Below, piece after piece: positions 1-8,390 of a DNA stretch of 64,000 nucleotides. The translations under genes were made by a program, and so were the position numbers. A model generated the notes under the pieces. That model was not told the DNA's origin. It saw nothing but the letters and a program-made list of their open reading frames with translations, and did not search any database. Location of the stretch: NCBI RefSeq assembly GCF_009936235.1, contig NZ_AP022314.1:744001-808000 (forward strand), read 5' to 3'. Numbering within the stretch: the stretch's first letter is position 1; each line of letters opens with the position of its first letter. The DNA comes from Mycobacterium xenopi (GTDB lineage Bacteria; Actinomycetota; Actinomycetes; Mycobacteriales; Mycobacteriaceae).

Positions 1-1188
1 GGACCGGAACCTAGCAGGATCACCAAGGCCGCTGATATCCGGCATCTTGTCGGCAATCTTGTTGAAAATGATCTCCAACTCGAGCCTTGCGAGATTGGCG
101 CCGAGGCAGTAGTGGGCGCCGGTGCCACCAAAACCCAAGTGTGGATTGGGATTTCGAGTGATGTCGAATCTCTCGGGGTGGTCAAACACCTCTTCGTCGT
201 AATTGGCGGAGACGTAGAGCATCACCACGCGTTGGCCGGCTTTGACCTCGGTGCCACCGATGACGGTGTCGGTCAGCGCGGTTCGCTGCAGGCAGATCAG
301 CGGCGATGTGTATCTGACGATCTCGTCAATGGCAGTGGTGGGGCGCTCCTTTTTGAAGAGCTCCCATTGGTCAGGGTGTTCCAGAAATGCCATCATCCCC
401 ATCGTCGTGGCGTTGCGGGTGGTCTCGTTGCCGGCGACGGCCAGCATGACCACGAAGAAGCCGAACTGCTCCGGGGTGAGCTGCTCGCCGTCGATGGTGG
501 CGCTCAGCAGCCGCGAAACCACGTCGTTGCCTGGCTTCTGACGACGGGTTTCGGCGAGTTGGTGAGAGTAGCCCAGGATTTCGGCCGCGCCGACCCGTGA
601 GTCGACGGTGACGTCGGCGTCGTCGTAGCCGGTCATCTGGTTGCTCCACTCGAATAGCTTGACCCGGTCTTCTTCGGGGACGCCGATGAGTTCGGCGATG
701 GCCTGCATTGGCAGTTCACTGGCGACCTCGCGGACGAATTCGCCCCGCCCGCCTTCAATGGCCGCCGCTACGATGCGCTCGGCGCGCTGTTCGAGGGTGG
801 GCCGCAGCGCTTCGATCGCCCGGGGAGTGAACAGCCGAGACACCAAGCCGCGCAGCTTGGTGTGCTCCGGAGCGTCCTTGTTGATCAGCACCGACAGTGT
901 CGCCTGGAACTCTTCGGGGCTGATGTCGTCCTCCAGTCGCGGGATGGCACCCTTGCAGCCTGACGAGAACACATCCGAGCGCCGGGAAACGTCGCGGACG
1001 TCGCGGTGCTTGGACACCACCCAAAAACCGTCGTCGTCGAAGCCGCCCACGCCGCGCGGCTGCGGATTCCACCACACCGGCGCGCTGCGGCGCAGCAGCG
1101 CGTACTCCTCGAACGGGATGCGCTCGGCGTGCAGATCCGGGTCGGTGAAGTCGAATCCGGGCGGCAATGCTACGGCCGGGGTCACCAT
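1..1188 (-). CDS. Cytochrome P450, C-terminus cut by window edge
   Basis: Haem-thiolate monooxygenase of the soluble bacterial P450 type. The reading frame runs from ATG at 1188 to base 1 with no stop. The I-helix oxygen-binding motif AGNETTR, the K-helix and the haem loop GFGGTGAHYCLGANLAR (Cys361) are all present, so only about 20-30 C-terminal residues are missing. It is the last visible gene of the CYP51 operon: its start overlaps the end of the upstream SnoaL gene by 7 bp. The haem loop resembles the CYP124/125/142/126 group of mycobacterial sterol and lipid hydroxylases, but I cannot assign a CYP family. In M. tuberculosis I recall adhB rather than a P450 at this position. The substrate is unknown; electrons may come from the neighbouring ferredoxin. 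Confidence 0.9.
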   Translation of the reverse strand, partial: MVTPAVALPPGFDFTDPDLHAERIPFEEYALLRRSAPVWWNPQPRGVGGFDDDGFWVVSKHRDVRDVSRRSDVFSSGCKGAIPRLEDDISPEEFQATLSVLINKDAPEHTKLRGLVSRLFTPRAIEALRPTLEQRAERIVAAAIEGGRGEFVREVASELPMQAIAELIGVPEEDRVKLFEWSNQMTGYDDADVTVDSRVGAAEILGYSHQLAETRRQKPGNDVVSRLLSATIDGEQLTPEQFGFFVVMLAVAGNETTRNATTMGMMAFLEHPDQWELFKKERPTTAIDEIVRYTSPLICLQRTALTDTVIGGTEVKAGQRVVMLYVSANYDEEVFDHPERFDITRNPNPHLGFGGTGAHYCLGANLARLELEIIFNKIADKMPDISGLGDPARFRS

Positions 1189-1727
1189 AGCGGGACCGGC
1201 GCCTTTCCGAGCGGGTAGTAGCCGGGTATCTTTTCGCCGGCCATGCTGCGTTCGATGCGTTCCTGCATCCCCCTCGACAGCTTGCCCGCCTTGATCAGAT
1301 CCATATACAGCGCCTGTACATGCCCGAAGTCGAAGAAGTCGCGTTGCCAATTCCATTTGCCGCCACCGGCATACCGGAACCAGCTGCCGCCGATGCCGTA
1401 CACCTCCTGCTCGGTGCCGTCCGCGTCGGTCGCGACCTGCTTCCAGAATCCGACTACTTCCCCTATCTTGTCGTCGATGACGACCCGCTGGTAGGGGTAG
1501 CGCCAGCCTTGCAGGCCCTCCATCTCTTGACCCAGCGCGATGTCGCGGATCTCGTCGATCCCAATGCACATCACGTCTTCCTTGGGACCGATGTTCCAGC
1601 CGTACGTGGCGTCGTGGGTGTAGAAGTCGGCGAGAATTCGCCAGTCGCCGGTTCTTTCGGCCTCCCGGTTGGCGTCGAGCCAACGCTGCACGACGTCTTC
1701 GAGCTCCGAGCGGGGAAATCCAGCCAT
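1182..1727 (-). CDS. SnoaL/NTF2-like protein (Rv0762c-like)
   Basis: A 181-residue cytosolic protein with a SnoaL/NTF2-like cone fold. The N-terminal half (VQRWLDANREAERTGDWRILADFYTHDATYGWNIGP, split here as helix then strand) is typical of SnoaL-like cyclases and isomerases, and a second half follows with WKQVATDADG and YGIGGSWF. It lies 3 bp downstream of the ferredoxin stop and overlaps the next P450 start, so it is translated within the P450 operon. The length matches what I recall for Rv0762c. Its role is unknown; by context it may act on, or bind, a product of the operon's oxygenases. Confidence 0.85.
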   Translation of the reverse strand: MAGFPRSELEDVVQRWLDANREAERTGDWRILADFYTHDATYGWNIGPKEDVMCIGIDEIRDIALGQEMEGLQGWRYPYQRVVIDDKIGEVVGFWKQVATDADGTEQEVYGIGGSWFRYAGGGKWNWQRDFFDFGHVQALYMDLIKAGKLSRGMQERIERSMAGEKIPGYYPLGKAPVPLW

Positions 1728-1730
1728 GTC

Positions 1731-1937
1731 CTACTCTCCTGTCTCTTCGATCGACAGCGCCTGGGTGGGACAGGCCCACACGGCTTGCTCGATCTGTTTG
1801 CGGGCCTCCTCGGGCGGCGCGTCGTCGAGGATTTCGACTTGGCCGCGTTTGGGCACCCGGAAATAGTCGGGTGCCTCCAGCTCACACATCGCGTGGCCCT
1901 GGCACAGATCCAGGTCGGCATGCACCTTGTAACCCAT
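1731..1937 (-). CDS. 3Fe-4S ferredoxin of the CYP51 operon
   Basis: A 68-residue electron carrier. The cluster ligands are Cys13 and Cys19 in DLCQGHAMC and a third Cys in WACPTQAL. In the first motif His sits where a fourth ligand would be in 4Fe-4S proteins, which is the pattern of mycobacterial 3Fe-4S ferredoxins that reduce P450s. The ATG at 1937 is chosen because it gives MGYKV, the N-terminus I recall for Rv0763c; ATG at 1940 is also possible. The start overlaps the CYP51 stop (ATGATG with TGA inside), so translation is coupled to the P450 it probably serves. Confidence 0.95.
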   Translation of the reverse strand: MGYKVHADLDLCQGHAMCELEAPDYFRVPKRGQVEILDDAPPEEARKQIEQAVWACPTQALSIEETGE

Positions 1938-3304
1938 CATCGACCCCCATTGCGGCGGCGGTAGCGCACCTTGGCCGGTTGGGCCAGTTGCACCACCATC
2001 TTGGAGTGGTCGTTGCGGTAGCTCTCGGGCGGTTGCGTCATCTCGAAGTCGTATTCCCGCAACAGCACTGAGAAGATCGCTTTGATCTGCATAGTGGCGA
2101 ACGCGGCTCCTACACACCGATGCCGGCCGGCGCCGAACGGAATCCACGTCCACCGGTTGATCAAGTCTTCCTGACGCGGCTCGTCGTAACGTTCCGGCAC
2201 GAACTCGTCAGGGTCCGGGAAGTCCTCCGGGATCCGGTTGGAGACGGCCGGCGACGCCGCCACCAGGTCACCCTCGTGGATGGGATAGCCTTCCACCTCG
2301 AACTCGCCCTTGGCCACTCGCATCAGGATTATCAGTGGCGGGTGCAGCCGCAGCGTCTCTTTGAGCACGTTCTCCAGCCGCGGAATCTGGCGCAGCGCAT
2401 GGAAACTCACCGGCTGGCCGTCGGCGTAGAGCTCGTCGAGCTCCTTGATTACGCCGGCGTAGATGTCGGGGTGGCGCATCAGCTCGATCAGCGTCCAGGC
2501 CGCGGTGCCTGAGCTGGTGTGATGCCCGGCGAACATCATCGAGATGAACATGCCGGTGATTTCGTCGGCGCTAAAGCGGGGATTGCCGTGCTCGTCTTTG
2601 ACCGTGATCAACACGTCGAGCATGTCGCGGTCGCTTTTGTCAGCCGGCGGATTCGCGATCCGGTTGTTCATGATCGCTTGCACCAGCGCTACCAATCCTT
2701 TTCGAGCTTCGTCGCGCCGGCGGAAGCTTTCGATCGGCAGATACGGGTCGACATAGGCCAGCGGGTCGGTGCCGCGCTCCAGCTCGTGATAGAGGCGGGC
2801 GAACCGACCGTCGAGTTCGTCGCGGAACTTCCTTCCGATCAAGCAGGCCGACGAGGTGTAGATGGTCAGCTCGGCGAAAAAGTCCAACAGGTCGATCTCG
2901 CCGGTTTCGCCCCAGCCGGCGATCATCCGGCGGACCTCGCGCTCGATGGTGGTGGCGTGGCCTTTCATCTGCTCGCCGCGCAGCGCCGCGTTGTGCAGCA
3001 TCTCCTTGCGCCGCTCGGGGCTGGCGTCGAACACCACACCTTTGCCGAAAATCGGTGTCATGAACGGGTACGCCTCGGCCTGGTCGAGGTCGTCGTCGCT
3101 GGCGCGGAAGAAGAACTCGTTGGCCTCCGCACCGGACAACAACACAACCTGCTTGCCGGCCAACTGGAACCAGCCGACGTCACCGCATTCGTCGCGGACC
3201 CGTTTCATCAGCGCGATCGGATCGGTGCGGAACTCTTCGAGGTGCCCGTGTTCCTCGTGACCGCCTGAGACACGCGGAACCTCTTTCAGCCCTTGACTTG
3301 TCAC
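1937..3304 (-). CDS. cyp51: Sterol 14-alpha-demethylase CYP51
   Basis: P450 that removes the 14-alpha methyl of lanosterol-type sterols; its physiological substrate in mycobacteria is debated. It has 455 residues from a GTG at 3304 that overlaps the SDR stop (GTGA). The open frame extends further upstream, but that part lies inside the SDR gene and is not homologous. CYP51 signatures are clear: the B-prime helix region AEAYPFMTPIFGKGVVFD, I-helix MFAGHHTSSGTAAW (the His-Thr pair typical of CYP51), ETLRLHPP and the haem loop FGAGRHRCVGAAFA with Cys397. Near-identical along its length to what I recall of M. tuberculosis CYP51B1. The following ferredoxin is the likely redox partner. Confidence 0.98.
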   Translation of the reverse strand: MTSQGLKEVPRVSGGHEEHGHLEEFRTDPIALMKRVRDECGDVGWFQLAGKQVVLLSGAEANEFFFRASDDDLDQAEAYPFMTPIFGKGVVFDASPERRKEMLHNAALRGEQMKGHATTIEREVRRMIAGWGETGEIDLLDFFAELTIYTSSACLIGRKFRDELDGRFARLYHELERGTDPLAYVDPYLPIESFRRRDEARKGLVALVQAIMNNRIANPPADKSDRDMLDVLITVKDEHGNPRFSADEITGMFISMMFAGHHTSSGTAAWTLIELMRHPDIYAGVIKELDELYADGQPVSFHALRQIPRLENVLKETLRLHPPLIILMRVAKGEFEVEGYPIHEGDLVAASPAVSNRIPEDFPDPDEFVPERYDEPRQEDLINRWTWIPFGAGRHRCVGAAFATMQIKAIFSVLLREYDFEMTQPPESYRNDHSKMVVQLAQPAKVRYRRRNGGR

Positions 3305-4119
3305 GACTCCTCCGGGTACTTCAGTTGCTTGCGTTCGGCCGGCGCGTCCGACAGCGGCGCCTCGGGTTGGATCTCCATCGACGTGATGAACCCACCGCGA
3401 GGCGTTTCGGCGACGAACGCGATCGCTCGGGCCAGGTCGGACGGCCGCAGGAAATAGTTGTGGCGGGCTTGTCCCCACTTGGCCCAGTCTTCGAGCATCG
3501 GCCCGATCGATTCAGGCGGCAGGCTCCAGCCCATGCCGGTCTTGGTCGGACCCGGATGAACGATCGAGGCGCGCACACCGGTGCCCTCGAGCTCCATTTG
3601 CAGGTTGGTGACCATCGCGACCAGCCCAGCCTTGGCCGCGCCGTAGGCGCCCATGTGCGGTCGTTGCCGCAGCGCCACGTCGGATCCGACGAAGATGAGG
3701 TCGCCACGGCGGCGTTCCAGCATGCCTGGCAGCACGGCGGTGGCCAACCTGTTGGCGCCGATGAGGTGGATCTGCACCTGGGATTCGAAGATGTCGGTGC
3801 TGATTTCGTGCAGCCGGCCGAAGTAAGTGTCTCCGGCACCAGCGACGAGCAGCTCGATATCGCCGAGTTGCTCGGTCGCGCGGTGCACAAAACCCTTGAC
3901 CGACTCCGGATCTGTGACGTCCAGGTAGAGCGCGACCGCCTCGCCACCCTGCGCGTGGATCGTGCCGGCGATCTCTTCGCATTTCTCGACACGCCGGGCG
4001 CCCAGCGCGACAGGGAACCCGCGAGCCGCAAGCTCGACGGCTGTGGCCGCCCCGATGCCTGACGAAGCGCCAGCCACAATGGCCGGGCGCCGCGCCGGAT
4101 GTGGTTGGAAGCGAGGCAT
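3301..4119 (-). CDS. Short-chain dehydrogenase/reductase (Rv0765c-like)
   Basis: NAD(P)-dependent oxidoreductase of 272 residues with a Rossmann fold. Visible motifs are the dinucleotide-binding AGASSGIGAATAVELAARG near the N-terminus, a NAG-like segment (VAGAGDTYFG) and the catalytic YGAAKAGL (YxxxK). It starts immediately after the CYP123 stop and ends overlapping the CYP51 start. Placement between two P450s suggests it oxidises an alcohol or reduces a ketone made by them, possibly on a sterol; this is inference. Confidence 0.92.
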   Translation of the reverse strand: MPRFQPHPARRPAIVAGASSGIGAATAVELAARGFPVALGARRVEKCEEIAGTIHAQGGEAVALYLDVTDPESVKGFVHRATEQLGDIELLVAGAGDTYFGRLHEISTDIFESQVQIHLIGANRLATAVLPGMLERRRGDLIFVGSDVALRQRPHMGAYGAAKAGLVAMVTNLQMELEGTGVRASIVHPGPTKTGMGWSLPPESIGPMLEDWAKWGQARHNYFLRPSDLARAIAFVAETPRGGFITSMEIQPEAPLSDAPAERKQLKYPEES

Positions 4120-5322
4120 TTAGGCGACCTCCACGCTGATTGGCAGGCAGGCGAACCCGCGCACGTTGCTGGAATGCACCCGTACTGCGTTGTCTTCGTC
4201 CACCGCGTACCCGCGGATACGGTTCAGCAGCTCGCTCAGGGCCACGCGGCCTTCCATCCGCGCCAAATGTGCTCCCAAACAGAAATGCGCGCCGCTGCCG
4301 AAACTGACCAATTTTGACCCGATCTCGCGTCCGATGCAGTAGTCGTCGGCGTCGGGAAAAACCCGGTCGTCGCGGTTAGCCGAGCCCGGCAGCAACAACA
4401 GCACGTCGCCTTCGGGCACCGTGGTGCCGTACATCGTAAGGTCGTGTGCGACAGTGCGGGCCAGAATCTGGCTGGAGGTGTCGTACCGCAGCGTTTCCTC
4501 CACCCACGCCGGTATCAAGGAGTGGTCGGCGACAACCCGGGCCAACTGGTCGGGATTGCGCGCCGCCCAGTAAACAGCGTTGCCGAGCAGCTTGGTGGTG
4601 GTCTCGTTGCCGGCGATCACCATCAGGAACAAAAACGCCAGGATCTCCTCGTCGGTAAGCCGGTCGCCGTCGATCTCGGCCTGCAGCAGCGCTGAAGTCA
4701 GGTTGTCAGCAGGGGTCTTCTTGAATTCGCCGATGAGCTCGGTGTAGTAGGCCATCAAATCGATCGACGCCTGCACGGCGGTCTGGGGCACGTCGGCCAG
4801 GCCGTCCTCGCGGTGCAGCACCCCGTCGGCCAGCGCACGGATCCGCGGCCGGTCCGGCTCAGGTACGCCCATCAGTTCGGAGATCACGTCCATCGGGAGC
4901 TTGCCGGCGAATTCGGCGATGAAGTCGAAACTTTCCGACTGCAAGGCCGCGTCGAGATGGATTCGGGCCAGTTGCTGAACCCGCGGCTCGAGCTCACGAA
5001 TCCGGCGGGGGGTAAATCCCTTCGACACCAAGGTGCGCAGCCGCAGATGGCCCGGGTCGTCCATGGCCAGAAACGACATCACCTTGTGGGCGTCGGGGCT
5101 GCGGGAAACCGGATCCAGCGAGACGCCGTAGGCGTTGGACAGCGCGGTGCTGTTGCGGAAGCCTTGCAGCACGTCGTGATGACGCGACAACGCCCAAAAC
5201 TTCAGCTCGTCGTTGCGGTACAGCGGAGCCTCGTCACGCAGCCGCCGGTAGTAGGGGTACGGATCTTCGTGAAAGTCGTAGTCGTAGGGGTCGAGCACCA
5301 GTCCCGGCGTCTCTACGGTCAT
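4120..5322 (-). CDS. cyp123: Cytochrome P450 CYP123
   Basis: A 400-residue P450. It shows the N-terminal YDYDFHEDPYPYYRRLRDEAP, I-helix VIAGNETTTKLLGNAV, ETLRYDTSSQ and the haem loop SFGSGAHFCLGAHLARME with Cys348. The whole sequence matches my recollection of M. tuberculosis CYP123 (Rv0766c, 402 residues). ATG at 5322 overlaps the TetR stop (ATGA), so it is the second gene of the operon that also carries CYP51. The natural substrate is not established. Confidence 0.95.
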   Translation of the reverse strand: MTVETPGLVLDPYDYDFHEDPYPYYRRLRDEAPLYRNDELKFWALSRHHDVLQGFRNSTALSNAYGVSLDPVSRSPDAHKVMSFLAMDDPGHLRLRTLVSKGFTPRRIRELEPRVQQLARIHLDAALQSESFDFIAEFAGKLPMDVISELMGVPEPDRPRIRALADGVLHREDGLADVPQTAVQASIDLMAYYTELIGEFKKTPADNLTSALLQAEIDGDRLTDEEILAFLFLMVIAGNETTTKLLGNAVYWAARNPDQLARVVADHSLIPAWVEETLRYDTSSQILARTVAHDLTMYGTTVPEGDVLLLLPGSANRDDRVFPDADDYCIGREIGSKLVSFGSGAHFCLGAHLARMEGRVALSELLNRIRGYAVDEDNAVRVHSSNVRGFACLPISVEVA

Positions 5323-5948
5323 GAGCGGTCTTCTCCAGTCGGGGCCCCGGGCAAGATCAGGCCGACTACGTAGGCGAGCCGGTCGGCGATCTGGTGGTAG
5401 GTGAAAGCGCCGCTGCCGGCCTGCACCAGCGCGCCGAAGAAAGCCATCTCGAGTGCGGCCACGGTACGCGGGTCGGCGTCGGGTCCGATTGCCGATGTGA
5501 TCCGGCGGTGAATCTCCGCGCCGATCCGGTCGCGCACCTTGCGGACCGCCGGGTCAGCGCCACCGCCGAGCAGCGCCGTCGTGCACGCCGCGGCGACCTC
5601 GGGCTCGTCGGCAACGACCAGTGCCAGGTGCCGCAGCGCCTTGTCGACCCGGATCGCCATCGGCTCGTTGACGTCGGTGAAGTACGGCACCTGCCGGACC
5701 AAGTCCAGATACACCTCTGCGATCAGATGGTTCTTCGAGGAGAAGTAGGTGTACGCGGTCGCCGGGGCCACCTTGGCCCGGGCGGCCACGGCGCGCACCG
5801 TCAGATCCGCGTAGGACTTTTCCCGCAGCGTCTCCATGCCGGCGGCCAGCACCTTGCGGAAGGTCTCTTCCTGGCGGCGGTTGCGCGGCACCTCGCCGGG
5901 TTGGCCATCGGGCTGCGAAGTGAGCGTGACCACTGCATCGCTGGACAC
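5319..5948 (-). CDS. TetR-family regulator, first gene of CYP123-CYP51 operon (Rv0767c-like)
   Basis: A 209-residue one-component repressor. The helix-turn-helix is at about residues 45-65 (DLTVRAVAARAKVAPATAYTYFSSK), followed by an all-helical ligand/dimer domain. The start is GTG at 5948, which lies inside a perfect inverted repeat (5943-5954) whose arms recur at 6091-6102 just before the divergent aldA operon. It probably represses its own operon and the divergent one. The ligand is unknown, perhaps a sterol or lipid given the genes controlled. Confidence 0.92.
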   Translation of the reverse strand: MSSDAVVTLTSQPDGQPGEVPRNRRQEETFRKVLAAGMETLREKSYADLTVRAVAARAKVAPATAYTYFSSKNHLIAEVYLDLVRQVPYFTDVNEPMAIRVDKALRHLALVVADEPEVAAACTTALLGGGADPAVRKVRDRIGAEIHRRITSAIGPDADPRTVAALEMAFFGALVQAGSGAFTYHQIADRLAYVVGLILPGAPTGEDRS

Positions 5949-5954
5949 ATGTCC
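5943..5954. promoter_or_regulatory. Predicted TetR operator 1 (GGACA-N2-TGTCC)
   Basis: Perfect 5-bp inverted arms GGACA and TGTCC separated by CA. The site overlaps the GTG start codon of the TetR gene, where bound repressor would block transcription of the P450 operon. The same arms and spacing occur at 6091-6102. Confidence 0.55.
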
Positions 5955-6090
5955 AAGCTATCTGATAGGCATCGACGGAATCAAGTATTTGAGCCATAAA
6001 CCCTGGAAGACAGGGATAGCCACGGGACTGACCCCTAGCGGGCCTTGCACCGTCACCGCCTGTGCAGCTATGGTTCGACTGGATGATTTC

Positions 6091-6102
6091 GGACAACTGT
6101 CC
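6091..6102. promoter_or_regulatory. Predicted TetR operator 2 (GGACA-N2-TGTCC)
   Basis: Second copy of the inverted repeat, arms GGACA and TGTCC around AC, 22 bp before the aldA ATG. Finding the same dodecamer pattern at both ends of a divergent intergenic region beside a TetR gene is the usual layout of a shared operator pair. Confidence 0.55.
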
Positions 6103-6124
6103 ATTACTTGGCGGGGAGCGCGCG

Positions 6125-7591
6125 ATGGCGTTGTTGGCGGACGGTGTAAGTGCCCTACTCATCGACGGCAAATTGGGTGCCGGCAGCGCGGGCACGTTCC
6201 CCACGCTCAATCCGGCGACCGAGGAAGTGCTGGGCGCCGCCGCCGACGCCAACGCCGAGGACATGAGCCGCGCCATCGACGCCGCGCGGCGGGCCTTCGA
6301 CGACACCGACTGGTCTCGAGACACCGAACTTCGGGTGCGCTGCCTGCGTCAGCTGCGCGACGCGATGCGCGCGCATGTCGAGGAGTTGCGCGAGATCACC
6401 ATCGCCGAGGTCGGCGCGCCGCGGATGCTCACAGCCAGCGCCCAGCTGGAAGGGCCGATCGACGACCTGGCGTTCTCCGCAGATACCGCCGAGTCATACC
6501 AATGGAATCAGGACCTCGGCGAGGCTGCTCCGCTGGGCATCCCGACCCGGCGCACGATCGCGCGCGAAGCCGTCGGGGTGGTCGGCGCGATCACTCCGTG
6601 GAACTTTCCGCACCAGATCAACCTGGCCAAGCTGGGCCCGGCGCTGGCGGCGGGCAACACGGTCGTGTTGAAACCCGCGCCGGACACGCCGTGGTGCGCA
6701 GGCGCGCTCGCCGAAATCATTGTCGAGCACACCGACTTTCCGCCCGGCGTGGTCAACATCGTCACCTCCAGCGATCACAGTCTGGGTGCGCTGTTGGCCA
6801 AAGACCCTCGGGTGGACATGATTTCGTTCACTGGCTCGACCGCCACCGGCCGCAGCGTGATGACCGACGCGGCCGCCAACATCAAGAAGGTGTTCTTAGA
6901 GCTCGGTGGCAAGTCGGCGTTCGTAGTGCTCGACGACGCCGATTTGGCGGGCGCGTGCTCGGTGTCTGCGTTCGCGGCGTCCATGCATGCCGGGCAGGGC
7001 TGCGCGATCACCACCCGGCTGGTGGTGCCGCGGGCCCGGTACGACGAGGCGGTGGGTATTGCGGCCGCCACCATGGGGTCGATCAAACCCGGCGACCCCA
7101 ACGATCCTGCCACCGTGTGCGGGCCGCTGATCTCGGCGCGGCAGCGTGATCGCGTGCAGGGGTATCTGGATTTGGCCGTGGCCGAAGGCGGTTCGTTCGC
7201 CTGCGGCGGTGGTCGACCAGCGGACAAGACGAGCGGATTTTTCATCGAGCCGACCGTGATCGCCGGACTCACCAACGACGCGCGGACCGCGCGCGAGGAG
7301 ATCTTCGGCCCGGTGCTTACGGTGATCGCCCACGACGGCGACGACGATGCGGTACGTATCGCCAACGACTCGCCATATGGCTTGTCCGGCACCGTCTATA
7401 GCGCCGATCCGGGACGCGCGGCGGAGGTGGCGGCGCGGCTGCGGGTCGGCACCGTCAACGTCAACGGCGGCGTGTGGTACTCCGCGGACGCGCCGTTCGG
7501 CGGCTACAAGCAATCCGGCATCGGCCGCGAGATGGGGCTGGCCGGTTTCGAGGAGTACCTGGAGACGAAACTTATTGCGACAGCGGTTTGA
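6125..7591 (+). CDS. aldA: NAD-dependent aldehyde dehydrogenase AldA
   Basis: Oxidises an aldehyde to the acid; 488 residues. The catalytic Glu is in FLELGGKSA, the nucleophilic Cys in AGQGCAITTR and the NAD-binding FTGSTATGR is present. ATG at 6125 is preferred over the upstream in-frame start at 6062 because GGGGAG lies 6 bp before it and the length matches Rv0768 as I recall it. It leads a plus-strand operon of four oxidoreductase-like genes facing the P450 operon, with which it probably shares the TetR regulator. Substrate unknown. Confidence 0.95.
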   Translation: MALLADGVSALLIDGKLGAGSAGTFPTLNPATEEVLGAAADANAEDMSRAIDAARRAFDDTDWSRDTELRVRCLRQLRDAMRAHVEELREITIAEVGAPRMLTASAQLEGPIDDLAFSADTAESYQWNQDLGEAAPLGIPTRRTIAREAVGVVGAITPWNFPHQINLAKLGPALAAGNTVVLKPAPDTPWCAGALAEIIVEHTDFPPGVVNIVTSSDHSLGALLAKDPRVDMISFTGSTATGRSVMTDAAANIKKVFLELGGKSAFVVLDDADLAGACSVSAFAASMHAGQGCAITTRLVVPRARYDEAVGIAAATMGSIKPGDPNDPATVCGPLISARQRDRVQGYLDLAVAEGGSFACGGGRPADKTSGFFIEPTVIAGLTNDARTAREEIFGPVLTVIAHDGDDDAVRIANDSPYGLSGTVYSADPGRAAEVAARLRVGTVNVNGGVWYSADAPFGGYKQSGIGREMGLAGFEEYLETKLIATAV

Positions 7592-7646
7592 GTCGCGAGT
7601 GGCCAGAAGCGTGCGACAAGTCGCCACCCGGCGGAGAGGAAGAAGT

Positions 7647-8390
7647 ATGGAAGGCAAAGTGGCGATTGTCACCGGCGCGGCGCAGGGCATCGGGCAGGCC
7701 TATGCCCAGGCCCTGGCCCGCGAAGGGGCCTCGGTGGTGGTCGCCGACATCAACGCCGACGCCGCCGAGGCCGCGGCCAAACAGATCGTCGCCGACGGCG
7801 GCAAGGCGATCCACGTGCCGGTCGACGTCTCGGATCCGGATTCGGCCAAGGCGATGGCCGACGCCACGGTCACCGAGTTCGGCGGCATCGACTACCTGGT
7901 CAACAACGCCGCCATCTACGGCGGCATGAAACTCGACCTGCTGCTTACCGTTCCGCTCGACTACTACAAGAAGTTCATGAGCGTCAACCTCGACGGGGCG
8001 CTGATCTGCACCCGGGCGGTGTACAAGCAGATGGCCAAACGCGGCGGCGGCGCGATCGTCAACCAATCGTCGACCGCGGCGTGGCTGTACTCCAACTTCT
8101 ACGGCTTGGCCAAAGTCGGCATCAACGGGTTGACCCAGCAACTGTCCCGCGAGCTCGGCGGTATGAACATCCGTATCAACGCGATCGCGCCCGGGCCGAT
8201 CGACACGGAGGCCACGAAAACGGTCACGCCCGGCGAGATCGTCAAAGACATGGTTAAGCAGATTCCGTTGTCGCGCATGGGGACACCCGACGATCTGGTC
8301 GGCATGTGCCTGTTCCTGTTGTCGGATGCGGCGTCGTGGATCACCGGTCAGATCTTCAACGTCGACGGCGGGCAGATCATCCGGTCATGA
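7647..8390 (+). CDS. Short-chain dehydrogenase/reductase (Rv0769-like)
   Basis: A 247-residue classical SDR. Motifs: VTGAAQGIGQAYA for the cofactor, VNNAAIYGG, catalytic Ser in NQSST and FYGLAKVG (YxxxK), then the PGPIDTEA loop. ATG at 7647 follows GAGAGGAAGAAGT and begins with MEGKVAIVTG, the normal SDR N-terminus; the longer in-frame extension overlaps aldA and is not SDR-like. Its stop overlaps the next start (ATGA). Confidence 0.94.
   Translation: MEGKVAIVTGAAQGIGQAYAQALAREGASVVVADINADAAEAAAKQIVADGGKAIHVPVDVSDPDSAKAMADATVTEFGGIDYLVNNAAIYGGMKLDLLLTVPLDYYKKFMSVNLDGALICTRAVYKQMAKRGGGAIVNQSSTAAWLYSNFYGLAKVGINGLTQQLSRELGGMNIRINAIAPGPIDTEATKTVTPGEIVKDMVKQIPLSRMGTPDDLVGMCLFLLSDAASWITGQIFNVDGGQIIRS

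Noticed and set aside
2519..3268. 249-codon plus-strand frame opposite cyp51
   Set aside because: Antisense shadow of a highly conserved gene; high GC leaves many frames open.
3305..3478. N-terminal extension of CYP51 by 58 residues
   Set aside because: It overlaps the 3-prime end of the SDR gene; the GTGA-coupled start gives the family length.
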